A stretch of 22,928 nt of DNA from Myxococcales bacterium (lineage in GTDB: Bacteria > Myxococcota > Myxococcia > Myxococcales > Myxococcaceae): positions 8,538 to 31,465 of the forward strand of contig PMBV01000557.1 of the NCBI GenBank assembly GCA_003153055.1. Reading direction: 5' to 3'. Below are positions 7,997 to 15,840 of this stretch, one piece after another; the stretch's first letter is position 1; each line of letters opens with the position of its first letter. A program made the position numbers and the translations under genes. The notes under the pieces are model-generated. The model saw only the letters and a program-made list of their open reading frames with translations. It made no database searches and was not told where the DNA came from.

Positions 7997-8204
7997 GGAC
8001 TCCATCGAATCTGGCGAATCAACCAAGCTCCCCGTTCCATGGAAGGAGCGGTCCGGACGAGATCTCCACTACCAAGAAGACGAGTGGTCCAGTGGCGCTC
8101 GTGGGGGCGGCAGGGTGCCCAACGACTTCGGGTGGCGCACCAACCCCAAGCAGCAGCAAGAGGAGAACGGCTCGGCCGACGCGATGCGACCTTTGAGCCG
8201 CTGA
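7995..8204 (+). CDS. possible small protein of 69 residues, unknown
   Basis: An open frame starting at ATG 7995, with AGAGG 7 nt upstream. It reads MDSIESGESTKLPVPWKERSG..., is acidic to neutral, rich in Gln, Glu, Gly and Trp, and has no membrane segment. In its second half nearly all third codon positions are G or C and codons are choices normal for this genome (GTG CCC AAC GAC TTC GGG), as in a real gene. The region otherwise has no gene: 229 bp between the acyltransferase and the serine esterase. I do not recognise the sequence. It shares the CATG at its start with the divergent acyltransferase ATG. It may be chance, since GC-rich DNA keeps false frames open. Confidence 0.35.
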   Translation: MDSIESGESTKLPVPWKERSGRDLHYQEDEWSSGARGGGRVPNDFGWRTNPKQQQEENGSADAMRPLSR

Positions 8205-8225
8205 CCCGACGGGACCGCGCGCGCT

Positions 8226-8951
8226 TCACGGACCAGCGAGGAAGCGCGCCAGCCGCCCGACCTCTTCTTCGGTGATGGTGTGCCCGCCGTCGAACTCGAG
8301 GAATTCGACGTTGGCCCCGGACTCCCGAAGAAGGTCGCGCAAGTCCCCGGCCGCCTGGAACGAGAGCAAGGGGTCCTGCCGGCCATGGGCCTGGAACACC
8401 CTCAGACCCGCGCGCGCCTTGGCCTTGGCCCGCCAGACGTCTTCGAGGAGCAAGGTGCCCGAGAGGATCGCGAGCCCGGCGGGTGGCTCCTCGAGCCGCA
8501 GCGCGACGTCGGTGGCGATCATCGCCCCCTGCGAGAACCCGCCCAGTGTCAGCCGCCCGTAGGGGAGGCCCTCGCCGTCGGCGACCGCCCGCGCCAGCTT
8601 GAGCACTGAGGCCCGAGCGCTCGCCATGCCCGGCGGCTCCGTCCGGCGAAGCTCACGGAGCCCAGCCGGGTCGCCAGTGAACCGTTCCATCGCCTCGCGG
8701 TCGATGAGCCACCAGGCTCGCGCGCCACCATAGCCTTCGAGCTCGAGGGGGCCGGCGGGGAAGTAGAAGCGCGTGTCCTCCAGGGCGGGGGCCCGCGCCA
8801 CCAGCTCCTCGAACAGGGCCACCAGGTCGTCTCCCGGCGCGCCGAAGCCATGGCACAATATCGCGACCGAGGTGGGCGATCGCTTCGAGCGTTGGAGGAC
8901 CTGCACGTCGAGCCCTGCGAGAGTGGTGCGCATGGTTCTCGCGTACGACAT
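8226..8951 (-). CDS. phospholipase/carboxylesterase-family alpha/beta hydrolase
   Basis: A 241-residue alpha/beta hydrolase of the phospholipase/carboxylesterase (acyl-protein thioesterase-like) family. It has VAILCHGFGAPGDD for the oxyanion region, nucleophile Ser140 in LGGFSQGAM, Asp193 in AHGRQDPLL and His224 in DGGHTI, so the triad is complete. It has no signal peptide and is probably cytoplasmic. Length fits the family. An insertion-like stretch, AWWLIDREAMERF, lies between the oxyanion loop and the nucleophile. ATG 8951 is the longest start; ATG 8933 (MRTTLAGLDVQVL), with GAGA upstream, is equally possible. It is divergent from the FHA gene with under 60 bp between them, so the promoters must be compact. 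Confidence 0.87.
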   Translation of the reverse strand: MSYARTMRTTLAGLDVQVLQRSKRSPTSVAILCHGFGAPGDDLVALFEELVARAPALEDTRFYFPAGPLELEGYGGARAWWLIDREAMERFTGDPAGLRELRRTEPPGMASARASVLKLARAVADGEGLPYGRLTLGGFSQGAMIATDVALRLEEPPAGLAILSGTLLLEDVWRAKAKARAGLRVFQAHGRQDPLLSFQAAGDLRDLLRESGANVEFLEFDGGHTITEEEVGRLARFLAGP

Positions 8952-9007
8952 GGCGCGACAGGCGACAAGGGCTTGACCAAAGCGGGTGAGTGTATTGCTT
9001 TGTCTCC

Positions 9008-10579
9008 GTGCCCTTCGTTCTACGAATCATCCAAGGCCCGGGCGAGGGCGAGGAGCTCTCTTTCGAGGGGAGCGCACGCCTCGGGCGCACCGCCGACAAC
9101 GATCTCGTCATTCGCGACCCGTCGTCGTCTCGGAGCCACGCCCAGGTGTCATCGAGGGAGAGCCACTTCTTCATCGAGGACCTCCAGAGCGCCAACGGCA
9201 CCCAGCTCAACGACGCGCCCATCGAGGAGCCGGTCGAGCTCCACAACGGCGATCACATTACCATCGGCGACGTGACGCTGGAGTTCACCGTCGCCGAGCC
9301 CCTCGTGCCCGCCGACGACCCCTCGGCTACCACCAGCGACGAGGCGCCGCCTCCGCCCCCCAAGACGTCACCTCCTGGCCGTGCCACCCTCCGTCGCCCT
9401 CCGGTGCGTCGCGCCCCGGCCCCGGAGCCCGAAGCCGAAGCGCCCGAGGAGGAACCGGAGGAGCTCGACGCGTCGCGGACCGAAGCGGACCATGAAGACG
9501 AGCCAGACCCCGCCATCGAGGTGCACACGCTTCGCCCGCCGAGCAGGAGGAGCGGCGCCGTCGCTCCAGCACGGGCCTCGCGCCCGGACCGCGCCCCCGA
9601 GGTGATGAGCGCCGCCGAGCGGGCCCGCATGCGCCGCGAGCTCCAGGGCTCGGTGGCCGGCCGGTTTCAGCTCGTGTGGCTCTCGCTCAACGCGCCAGCC
9701 CGCATCGCCGTGTCGATGCTGCTGGCCGGCCTCGTGGTGGGGGCGATGGTCGGGCTAGTGATCCTGGCCTTTCCGCGGAAGGCCAAGGTGCTCATTGAGC
9801 CCGTCGAGCTCGTCCCCAACGCCGACCCCGTGACGTCCAGCTTCGGCCTGGGAGACGGCGTCACCTTCGAGCGGAGAGACCTCAAGGCCTTCGAGTTCAG
9901 CTTCGCCGCGGCCACCCGCGTGGTGGGCGTGCTCCACTACCAGGCCAAGTGGATCGCCAAGGGCGAGGTGACGGTGGAGCTCAACGGCATCGAGCTCGGT
10001 CAGGTGCCTCCAGACGTCCTCGACACGGACTCGCGCGAGCTCGACCTCGTGCTGGCCTCCAGGCTGGTGAAGGTGGGCGAGCAGACCCGCAACCAGCTGG
10101 TGTTCGACAGCACCGTCAATCCACCGGGGAACGAGTCGTGGAAAATCTGGAACATCTGGGTCGAGCTGATTCCCATTCCCGAGATGGCCCCCGAAGACGC
10201 CTGGGCCCGGGCGAGGGACGACATGCAGACGGCCGCCTATTTCTGGGAGGCGCGGGACATCGGCGCCATCAACCTCTTCAGGGCGTGGAAGACCTACCGC
10301 GATGCCTGGCTCTTGCTCGAGGCCACGCCCAACCCGCCGCAGGCACTCCTCGACAACGCCCGCACCCGCATGAAAGAGATACGCCCCGAGCTCGACCGCC
10401 GGTGCTCCGCCAAGCTGGTCGACTTCAAGCAGGTGATGCAGTCCAAGAACCCCGACTTGGTCCGCGCTCGCAAGGTCCTCGAAGATATCCCCAACTCCTT
10501 TCCCACCCGCGAGCACCCGTGCTTCAACTTGAGCCGCGCTCTGGTGCGTGATCTCGAAGAGGTATCCGAGATACCGTGA
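9008..10579 (+). CDS. FHA-domain protein with single transmembrane helix, first gene of the Tad-like block
   Basis: About 523 residues. An FHA phosphothreonine-binding domain is at 1-98, with the conserved Arg in ARLGRTADND, SSSRSHA, and SANGTQLN. A long Pro/Glu-rich linker runs at 100-225 (APEPEAEAPEEEPEEL). One membrane helix at about 233-255 (IAVSMLLAGLVVGAMVGLVILAF) follows. A folded C-terminal region of about 270 residues carries no family I recognise, with beta-rich then helical, TPR-like parts (AYFWEARDIGAINLFRAWKTYRDAW). The FHA domain would be cytoplasmic and the rest periplasmic, coupling Thr phosphorylation to the pilus system encoded downstream. GTG 9008 is preferred because it starts directly at the FHA strand; GTG 8990 is in frame, and neither has a clear Shine-Dalgarno sequence. 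Confidence 0.82.
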   Translation: MPFVLRIIQGPGEGEELSFEGSARLGRTADNDLVIRDPSSSRSHAQVSSRESHFFIEDLQSANGTQLNDAPIEEPVELHNGDHITIGDVTLEFTVAEPLVPADDPSATTSDEAPPPPPKTSPPGRATLRRPPVRRAPAPEPEAEAPEEEPEELDASRTEADHEDEPDPAIEVHTLRPPSRRSGAVAPARASRPDRAPEVMSAAERARMRRELQGSVAGRFQLVWLSLNAPARIAVSMLLAGLVVGAMVGLVILAFPRKAKVLIEPVELVPNADPVTSSFGLGDGVTFERRDLKAFEFSFAAATRVVGVLHYQAKWIAKGEVTVELNGIELGQVPPDVLDTDSRELDLVLASRLVKVGEQTRNQLVFDSTVNPPGNESWKIWNIWVELIPIPEMAPEDAWARARDDMQTAAYFWEARDIGAINLFRAWKTYRDAWLLLEATPNPPQALLDNARTRMKEIRPELDRRCSAKLVDFKQVMQSKNPDLVRARKVLEDIPNSFPTREHPCFNLSRALVRDLEEVSEIP

Positions 10580-10617
10580 CTCAACGTTCTGGTCTGCCTC
10601 GCGTCCACCTGACCGAT

Positions 10618-10656
10618 GGAGGGGAAATGGGTCCTCGCCGACAATGCTCCACGTGA
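10618..10656 (+). promoter_or_regulatory. mini-ORF with strong ribosome site just before the first pseudopilin gene
   Basis: GGAGGGG (10618-10624) precedes ATG 10627-10629, which opens a nine-codon frame (MGPRRQCST) ending at TGA 10654-10656. That stop overlaps the in-frame GTG 10653-10655 of the pseudopilin in a GTGA arrangement. The pseudopilin's own ATG at 10644 has no ribosome site. Translation of the next gene may therefore be coupled to this mini-ORF. Chance cannot be excluded. Confidence 0.3.
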
Positions 10657-11432
10657 AGCCGGTGAGACGATCGAGGCGGAGGGCGTCGGGTCAGGTGGCC
10701 GTGGAGACGGCCATCACCATGCCGGCGTTCGTCTTCATCTTGCTGGGCATGCTGCAGCTCGGGCTGATGCACCAGGCCCGGGTGATGACGAAGTACGCCG
10801 CGTTCCGGGCGGTGCGGGTGGGCTCGATTCACAACGCCAAGAAGTCGGCCATGACGCAGGCGGCGCTGGCGGCCGTGCTGCCGTACGCGGGCCACCAGCG
10901 GTCGATGAGCTTCTTCAAGACGACCCCCGGCGACTTCAGCTCCGCGTGGACCGAGGCGACGAGAATGAACAACTCGCCCGAGGAGAAGATCGTCGAGGTC
11001 ACCGTGTGCGAGCCGTACACCTCGCAGGGCGCACCGAGCGGCGACTTCGACGACCCAGAAGGAGGAATGGGCGCGTTGACGCCCGGCGCGGCCGACGCCG
11101 ACTGGCGGCACTTCAACGCCGGCCGGCTCTCGGTGCAGGTGACCTTCTACCATCGCATGGTGATTCCCTTCGTCAACGGGCTCATCTGGCACGTGGTGCG
11201 CGGCGACGAGTCGACCCAGATGATGCGCACGCTCCGGCTGGGAGGGCAGGGGGCCGCCAAGACTCGAACCGGCACCACCTCGCTCGACGCTCTGGCCGAC
11301 CGGGGCATCTACGTGATGCCGATCCGCGCCAGCTGGTCCATGCGAATGCAGTCGAACTTCCTCGGGGGCACTGACTTTCAGCTCCCTGGCCACAATGACT
11401 GCAAGGTCCCCTGGACCCACCCTTCGGAGTGA
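10644..11432 (+). CDS. TadE-like pseudopilin of the Tad/Flp pilus system
   Basis: About 262 residues. A basic N-terminus (KPVRRSRRRASG) precedes a pseudopilin motif, G16-QVAVE21, then a hydrophobic helix (AITMPAFVFILLGMLQLGLM). This is the TadE/TadF layout, where the prepilin peptidase cuts after Gly and Glu5 of the mature chain is conserved. After YAAFRAVRVG, usual in this family, a large periplasmic part of about 200 residues follows, with two cysteines. TadE proteins are minor pilins needed for assembly or secretion of Flp pili. ATG 10644 is used; GTG 10653 or GTG 10662 are alternatives. The next gene starts 4 nt after the stop. Confidence 0.85.
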   Translation: MLHVKPVRRSRRRASGQVAVETAITMPAFVFILLGMLQLGLMHQARVMTKYAAFRAVRVGSIHNAKKSAMTQAALAAVLPYAGHQRSMSFFKTTPGDFSSAWTEATRMNNSPEEKIVEVTVCEPYTSQGAPSGDFDDPEGGMGALTPGAADADWRHFNAGRLSVQVTFYHRMVIPFVNGLIWHVVRGDESTQMMRTLRLGGQGAAKTRTGTTSLDALADRGIYVMPIRASWSMRMQSNFLGGTDFQLPGHNDCKVPWTHPSE

Positions 11433-11436
11433 TGAC

Positions 11437-13005
11437 ATGAGTCCTACCTTGCAACGAAAGCTCGTCGCGCGGTCCCGGGGGCAGGTGATGGTGCTCGGCG
11501 CGGTAGCGCTCTTGGTGATGGCCCTCATGCTGATGGCCAGCTTCTCGGTGTCCAATGCCATTCATGAGAAGGTTCGAATTCAGGCTCAGGCCGATGCCCA
11601 GGCGTACTCGCTGGCGGTGCTCGAGGCGCGGGCTTTTAATGTGACCTCTCATTACAATAGAGCCATTGTCGCGACCTTGGTGGCACAGATGAGCCTCCAT
11701 TCGTGGATGGCCATTGCTACAGCCAATGTCTCTCAGCTCGAGTGCGAGAGCCGCGCGCTGTGGATGATCATTGGGCTCGAGACCGGCTTGTGCGTGTCGG
11801 GCAATGCTCACTGTTTTCACAAGGCGGAGGCCGAGTTTGACAAGAACCGCACCGACTCGACGCTGATACAGTGGAAGAGCAAGCTGCAGAACAAGGAGCA
11901 GCCCTTCAATGATGCCGTCAAGGCGCTCAAGGAGATGGCTGACTCGCTCCACGGTTCGCAGAATGATGTACTGAGCCGAATGTCTGGCCAGTTCGATACC
12001 AACCAAGGCGTGCTGGCAACGCTGAAAGCCAGCAATGCGTCTGCGTCGAACTACCTGGGCCAGATCGACGGGATCAATCGAGGGGAGTTCGCCTGCGCGC
12101 TCGAGGGCAGCTCCATCGACGACAGCTGTGCGGGGAGCCACAAGCGAGACAAGTCGAGCGCCAGCGATCGGAGCCGTGTGATGGAGAACGCCGCCAACGC
12201 CGCGCGACCCAGGTTTGGCACGCAAGGCAACCCGCCGTCAGTCTCACCTCGGAATTGGAACGACATTGGCAGCGAGCCCAGGGCGCAGCTCAGCCATGGG
12301 CAGTGGTCGATCTCGGCCCAAGCCAACAAGGCTGGGGTCGGTCAAAGCTGGGACCCAGCGAGCGATGCGGAGGGGAAAAACGTCGGCGCCCGGGTGGCGG
12401 TGTCCGAGTGCAGAATCGAACGTTACGAGGATTCCTTCGGGGAGGGGCGCTACAAGGGGGCGATCTTCTCGGACTCCAACGGAGGCATGCACCAGTACAA
12501 CAGCCAGTTCGACAGGAACCACCGCGAGTTCAAAGGCGTGCAGATGGAGGACCCCTGTGGCGAGTCGAATTGCTTCGTCAACTTTCGGGCGGACCCAGAC
12601 GTCGCTCACGATTTCGGCCAGCCCACGGTCTACGGCGGCGTCAGACAGAGCCTGCGCGCGTATCACCTGAAGAGCGACGGCGATTTCCAGTCGGGCGGGT
12701 TCCGTGAGCATGCCGGGTGGGAGCTCAATGACGAGGGGAAGGTCAGCGTCGAGTTGGTGAAGGGCGATCCCGCCGTCGTCAACTACGTCGCCCGCGGTGA
12801 GGGGCTCGCGGTGGCCAAGGCCAAGGTCTACTTTCATCAACTCGGACACTGGGAATCGCCGCCGAACTTCTTCGACCCGTTCTGGCGGGCCAAGCTGCAC
12901 TTCTTCAGCCGCGATGAGATGGGGCAGTTGCTCGATCGAGTAGGTGACAGCGCGGGGCGGCAGCTCATCAACGCAGGCGCGCCAGTGGAAGGAGCAGGGC
13001 CATGA
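11437..13005 (+). CDS. TadG-like protein, large minor pilin/tip component
   Basis: A 522-residue protein with the TadG-like N-terminal domain: RSRGQVMVLGAVALLVMALMLMASFSVSNA as signal-anchor helix, then IQAQADAQAYSLAVLEARAFNVTSHYNRAI, which I associate with putative Flp pilus-assembly TadG-like proteins. The long exported part has eight cysteines (ECE, LCV, HCF, ACA, SCA, ECR, PCG, NCF), suggesting disulfides. ATG 11437 has GGAG 7 nt upstream. The stretch of about 11560-12030 is poorer in GC and uses AAT, ATT and TCT codons more than its neighbours. The stop overlaps the next ATG (ATGA), which points to coupled translation. TadG proteins anchor or tip Flp pili; the exact job here is inferred. 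Confidence 0.8.
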   Translation: MSPTLQRKLVARSRGQVMVLGAVALLVMALMLMASFSVSNAIHEKVRIQAQADAQAYSLAVLEARAFNVTSHYNRAIVATLVAQMSLHSWMAIATANVSQLECESRALWMIIGLETGLCVSGNAHCFHKAEAEFDKNRTDSTLIQWKSKLQNKEQPFNDAVKALKEMADSLHGSQNDVLSRMSGQFDTNQGVLATLKASNASASNYLGQIDGINRGEFACALEGSSIDDSCAGSHKRDKSSASDRSRVMENAANAARPRFGTQGNPPSVSPRNWNDIGSEPRAQLSHGQWSISAQANKAGVGQSWDPASDAEGKNVGARVAVSECRIERYEDSFGEGRYKGAIFSDSNGGMHQYNSQFDRNHREFKGVQMEDPCGESNCFVNFRADPDVAHDFGQPTVYGGVRQSLRAYHLKSDGDFQSGGFREHAGWELNDEGKVSVELVKGDPAVVNYVARGEGLAVAKAKVYFHQLGHWESPPNFFDPFWRAKLHFFSRDEMGQLLDRVGDSAGRQLINAGAPVEGAGP

Positions 13006-14018
13006 GGAATCACCGGCGACGAGAGCGCGGCGGCGCGGCGGTCGAGCTGGCCGTGCTCATGGTCATGCTGGTTCCCCTGGTGATGTACACGCTCTACCTG
13101 GAGGATCTGCTCTTCTACAAGCTCGACCAGGAAGAGACGGTGGTGTCCACGCCGTGGGACTTCGTGCATGAGGACTACCGGCATCGCGGGAAGGACTCCA
13201 TCGTGGCGGAGGCCGGCCTGAGCGCGAGGCTGACCTACTGCGACCACACGTCAGCGTGGAACACCTACAGTGATGCCGACTCCGACTGCACGGATGCCAA
13301 GCATCACCAGGCCCTCGCGGCACACCAGTGCTGGCTGGCCAGCGGCGGTAAGCAGATGAGCTGCCAATGGGACTCGAGCGTCGGCGACGGACACGAGCTC
13401 GACAAGACCTTCCAAGGGTCTGGCGGCAGTCTGGTGCGCTGCAGCGCAAGGCTGGGCGTGCAGAACTACTTTCTGCCCGAGCAATTCCTCGGGCGCGCGG
13501 TTGCCTATAGCAAACGTTACACGGCGGCCTCGGGCTCGAGCGCGATTCACGACAACGCAACCAACGACACCTTTGTGTTCCCCGAGGAGGTCTCGTCGAT
13601 GGTGCACGACTCCTGGGCGCTCAACTGGATAAAGCTCGGCCCCCAGAGGCCTCCCTTGACCGGGAACGGGAGCTTCAACCCCCAGAAGGGAGAGCACAGC
13701 ATGTCGGTGCTCGACCCTGTGAACCACGCTGATAATACAGAGAGCGAATGGACCCAGTCGGTCCAGGCGGCCTTCAAAGCCAAAGGGAACGCTCAGACGG
13801 CGCAGGAGTTCGGCCAAGGCCTGGTGAGCGAAGAATTCCTCAGCGGTGACGCGCTGGTCGAGAAGTCAGGAGACAACGTCACCACGGTACCGCTGGCCTA
13901 CAGCACCGACTATGCCCACCGGTTCGGCACCTTCTACCCGTCGGGCTATCGAGACGACCGGGTCCAGCGCACCCATCGAGAGAAGCTCTACATGGGGATG
14001 CCCCAGAATTCATGGTAG
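13002..14018 (+). CDS. TadE/TadF-like pseudopilin with large exported domain
   Basis: A 338-residue protein. A basic start (MRNHRRRERG) and cleavage-type motif G10-GAAVE15 precede a hydrophobic helix (LAVLMVMLVPLVMYTLYLEDLLFY), the TadE/TadF plan. About 290 exported residues follow, with five cysteines and many Asn, Ser and Tyr, and no domain I recognise. The charged EDLLFYKLDQEE after the helix is typical of pseudopilin-like subunits in large-delta-proteobacterial Tad sets. GGAAGGAG precedes the ATG, which overlaps the previous stop in ATGA. The 3' end overlaps the next gene by 7 bp. Together with the two genes before, it gives three minor-pilin-type proteins in a row. Confidence 0.78.
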   Translation: MRNHRRRERGGAAVELAVLMVMLVPLVMYTLYLEDLLFYKLDQEETVVSTPWDFVHEDYRHRGKDSIVAEAGLSARLTYCDHTSAWNTYSDADSDCTDAKHHQALAAHQCWLASGGKQMSCQWDSSVGDGHELDKTFQGSGGSLVRCSARLGVQNYFLPEQFLGRAVAYSKRYTAASGSSAIHDNATNDTFVFPEEVSSMVHDSWALNWIKLGPQRPPLTGNGSFNPQKGEHSMSVLDPVNHADNTESEWTQSVQAAFKAKGNAQTAQEFGQGLVSEEFLSGDALVEKSGDNVTTVPLAYSTDYAHRFGTFYPSGYRDDRVQRTHREKLYMGMPQNSW

Positions 14019-14890
14019 CCAAAGCCGCCAGCCAAACTCGCGCCGGTGGCCTGAGCGTCCTTCGTCTGTTGGCCGGAGCGGCAGTCTGTGGCGTCGTGGC
14101 GGGCGCGGTGCTGGGCCAGGTCAAGAACCGGCCTGATGCGCTTCGCCAAGCCGAGGCGGTGGTTGATCGGGTGCTGCCCGTCGGTGCGCCCGCTGGCAAG
14201 TCGGTCGACCTGATGGAGCCCGACCCGGCTTCTCTCCGCGGGATTCCTCCGTACCCAGCCTCGAGCCCGCGGCGGCTCCTGGGGGCCAAGCCGGGTCGAG
14301 GGTTGAACGCCATCTCGTGGTTCAGCACCCCCGACTCCCTCGACGGCGTCCTCAGCTACTACGAGCGGGAATACTCGAGCTCGGGCGTGCTGTACGTGAC
14401 CCACCGGTGGGACCGTCGCCGGGGCTACGTGTCGTGGTTCGAGAGCGCCCATGCCCGAGACGACGGTGGCGTTCCGCCCTCGACCGAAGGCGTGCTGCAC
14501 ATGGTATCGGCCTCCCAAGAAGGGGGCCAGACCATGGTGTTCCTCTCGGCCACTGAGCCCGAGAAGCTCCTGGCCCAGGTGCCGGTGCTTCCGCTCGGAG
14601 CTCGGCTCCCACCGGGCGCAGCGCCGCAGGTGCTCGACCTGGGAGAGGTGGGCCAGCAGCGGGCCACCATCTTCGCCGAGTACCATCGAGCCGGCCGTGA
14701 CGCGATGGCCGACGAGCTGACGACCCTCCTCCGTGAGTCGGGGTGGGCCATCGAGGAGCGGGCACAGGGAGCCGATGGGCGAATTCGCGTGGTGGCTCGT
14801 CAGGGCCAGCGCGTGCAACTGAGCGTGGTGGAGGGGACTCGCGAGCGCTCACGGGTGCTCGTGACGGTGGAGGAAGGACCGATGCGATGA
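14012..14890 (+). CDS. membrane-anchored protein of the Tad-like block, unknown
   Basis: A 292-residue protein I do not recognise. One N-terminal hydrophobic segment at about 17-35 (LRLLAGAAVCGVVAGAVLG) acts as signal or anchor. The rest is soluble, with SWFSTPDSLDGVLSYYEREY, THRWDRRRGYVSWFE and two similar-looking alpha/beta halves (SLDGVLSYYEREY near 110 and DELTTLLRESGW near 230), which could be a duplicated small fold. Prediction places it in the periplasm. It overlaps the previous gene by 7 bp and the next by 4 bp (ATGA), so it is almost certainly co-translated with the pilin genes and belongs to pilus assembly. Confidence 0.72.
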   Translation: MVAKAASQTRAGGLSVLRLLAGAAVCGVVAGAVLGQVKNRPDALRQAEAVVDRVLPVGAPAGKSVDLMEPDPASLRGIPPYPASSPRRLLGAKPGRGLNAISWFSTPDSLDGVLSYYEREYSSSGVLYVTHRWDRRRGYVSWFESAHARDDGGVPPSTEGVLHMVSASQEGGQTMVFLSATEPEKLLAQVPVLPLGARLPPGAAPQVLDLGEVGQQRATIFAEYHRAGRDAMADELTTLLRESGWAIEERAQGADGRIRVVARQGQRVQLSVVEGTRERSRVLVTVEEGPMR

Positions 14891-14901
14891 GGAGAGACGA
14901 A

Positions 14902-15096
14902 ATGAGAAGAGCTCCGCTTCCTCCCAGACGAGGCCGAGGCCCCCGTGGTCAGGCCATGGTGGAGTACTCCGTCATCGCCCATGCCCTGCTCATCGGCGGG
15001 ACGCTGTTGCTCCTGCCGGTCGTCACGCAGGTGCTCAAGGCGCTGACCATCTTCTACGACAGCATCTACACCGTGCTCCAAAGCGCGGTCTTGTGA
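14902..15096 (+). CDS. flp: short Flp-type pilin precursor
   Basis: A 64-residue protein. The basic leader of 16 residues ends in GPRG, followed by QAMVEY and a hydrophobic helix (SVIAHALLIGGTLLLLPVV). This is the type IVb pilin signature: cleavage after Gly, with Glu at +5 and Tyr at +6 of the mature chain. The mature chain would be 48 residues, ending in a Tyr-containing helix (FYDSIYTVLQSAVL). Flp pilins are the main subunits of Tad pili used in adhesion. ATG 14902 has GGAG with ideal spacing; ATG 14887, overlapping the previous stop as ATGA, would add five residues. TadA, RcpA and the prepilin peptidase are not in this window. It is the only small secreted substrate-like protein near the YcaO/TfuA pair. 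Confidence 0.75.
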   Translation: MRRAPLPPRRGRGPRGQAMVEYSVIAHALLIGGTLLLLPVVTQVLKALTIFYDSIYTVLQSAVL

Positions 15097-15140
15097 CGGA
15101 GCACGACGCAGCGCACGTTTACGGCTAGAAGCCACAGGGC

Positions 15141-15833
15141 ATGGAAAATGCCCCAGTCCAGCGTCAGCGCTCCCCTTGGTTCTACGTGTTGCTCGGCTGC
15201 GGAGGCCTCGCCGCCCTGCTCTGCATCGGGAGCCTCGTCTTCGTCCTCTTCGTCGGCAAGCAGGTGAAGAACATCTCCGATGGCGTGAGCGACCCCAAGG
15301 AACGCCAGCGCAACGCGTTGGAGCAGCTCGGTGCGCTCCCCGAAGGCTACTCGGTGCTCGCCAGCGTGAACGTCTTCGGCATGATGAAGACGACGGTCTT
15401 GAGCGATCATCCGCCGCTGGCCGACGGCGGGCTCACTCCCGGGGGGCGCACGTTCAACTACTTCCGCATCATGGCCAACGAGCAGAACAAGCAGACCCGC
15501 GCCTTTTTCGAAGGGGCCGACCCTGAAGGGGAAGGGCTGCGGAGGGGAGGCATTCAGTTCGACGCCAAGGCTGTCATTAAGCGCGGCGAGCTGAACGTCG
15601 ACGGGCGGAAGCTCCGCTACGTGGTGTCTCGGGGGCGCATGCAGGGCCAGGCACCGGGGCTCACCAACGCGGTGCTGTTCGACTGCCCCGATGAGGCGCT
15701 CCGCATCGGCATGTGGAGCCAAGAGGACCCAGCCCCCGACGTCGTTCCCGAGAAGCTCGCGCTCTCCGACACCGTGGCCGACGAGGCTCAGCTCGCGCGG
15801 CTCCTGAAGCCCGTCAACCCCTGCGGAAGGTGA
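15141..15833 (+). CDS. membrane-anchored protein of the Tad-like block, unknown
   Basis: A 230-residue protein not matched to a family by eye. One membrane helix at about 12-38 (WFYVLLGCGGLAALLCIGSLVFVLFVG) follows a short cytoplasmic start with RQRSPW. The exported part begins with a helix (VKNISDGVSDPKERQRNALEQLG), then PEGYSVLASVNVFGMMKTTVLSD and a beta-rich region. It resembles small myxobacterial anchored proteins that sit beside secretion or pilus genes, but I cannot name one. It lies 44 nt after the pilin gene, on the same strand, and 7 nt before the outer-membrane barrel gene, so it is probably part of the same operon. Confidence 0.7.
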   Translation: MENAPVQRQRSPWFYVLLGCGGLAALLCIGSLVFVLFVGKQVKNISDGVSDPKERQRNALEQLGALPEGYSVLASVNVFGMMKTTVLSDHPPLADGGLTPGGRTFNYFRIMANEQNKQTRAFFEGADPEGEGLRRGGIQFDAKAVIKRGELNVDGRKLRYVVSRGRMQGQAPGLTNAVLFDCPDEALRIGMWSQEDPAPDVVPEKLALSDTVADEAQLARLLKPVNPCGR

Positions 15834-15840
15834 GCCTCCG

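Noticed and set aside
14902..15096. The short pilin as a conventional RiPP precursor peptide
   Set aside because: Its G|xxxxEY motif and hydrophobic helix identify it as a Flp pilin; it is kept only as a hypothetical substrate, not called a RiPP precursor.
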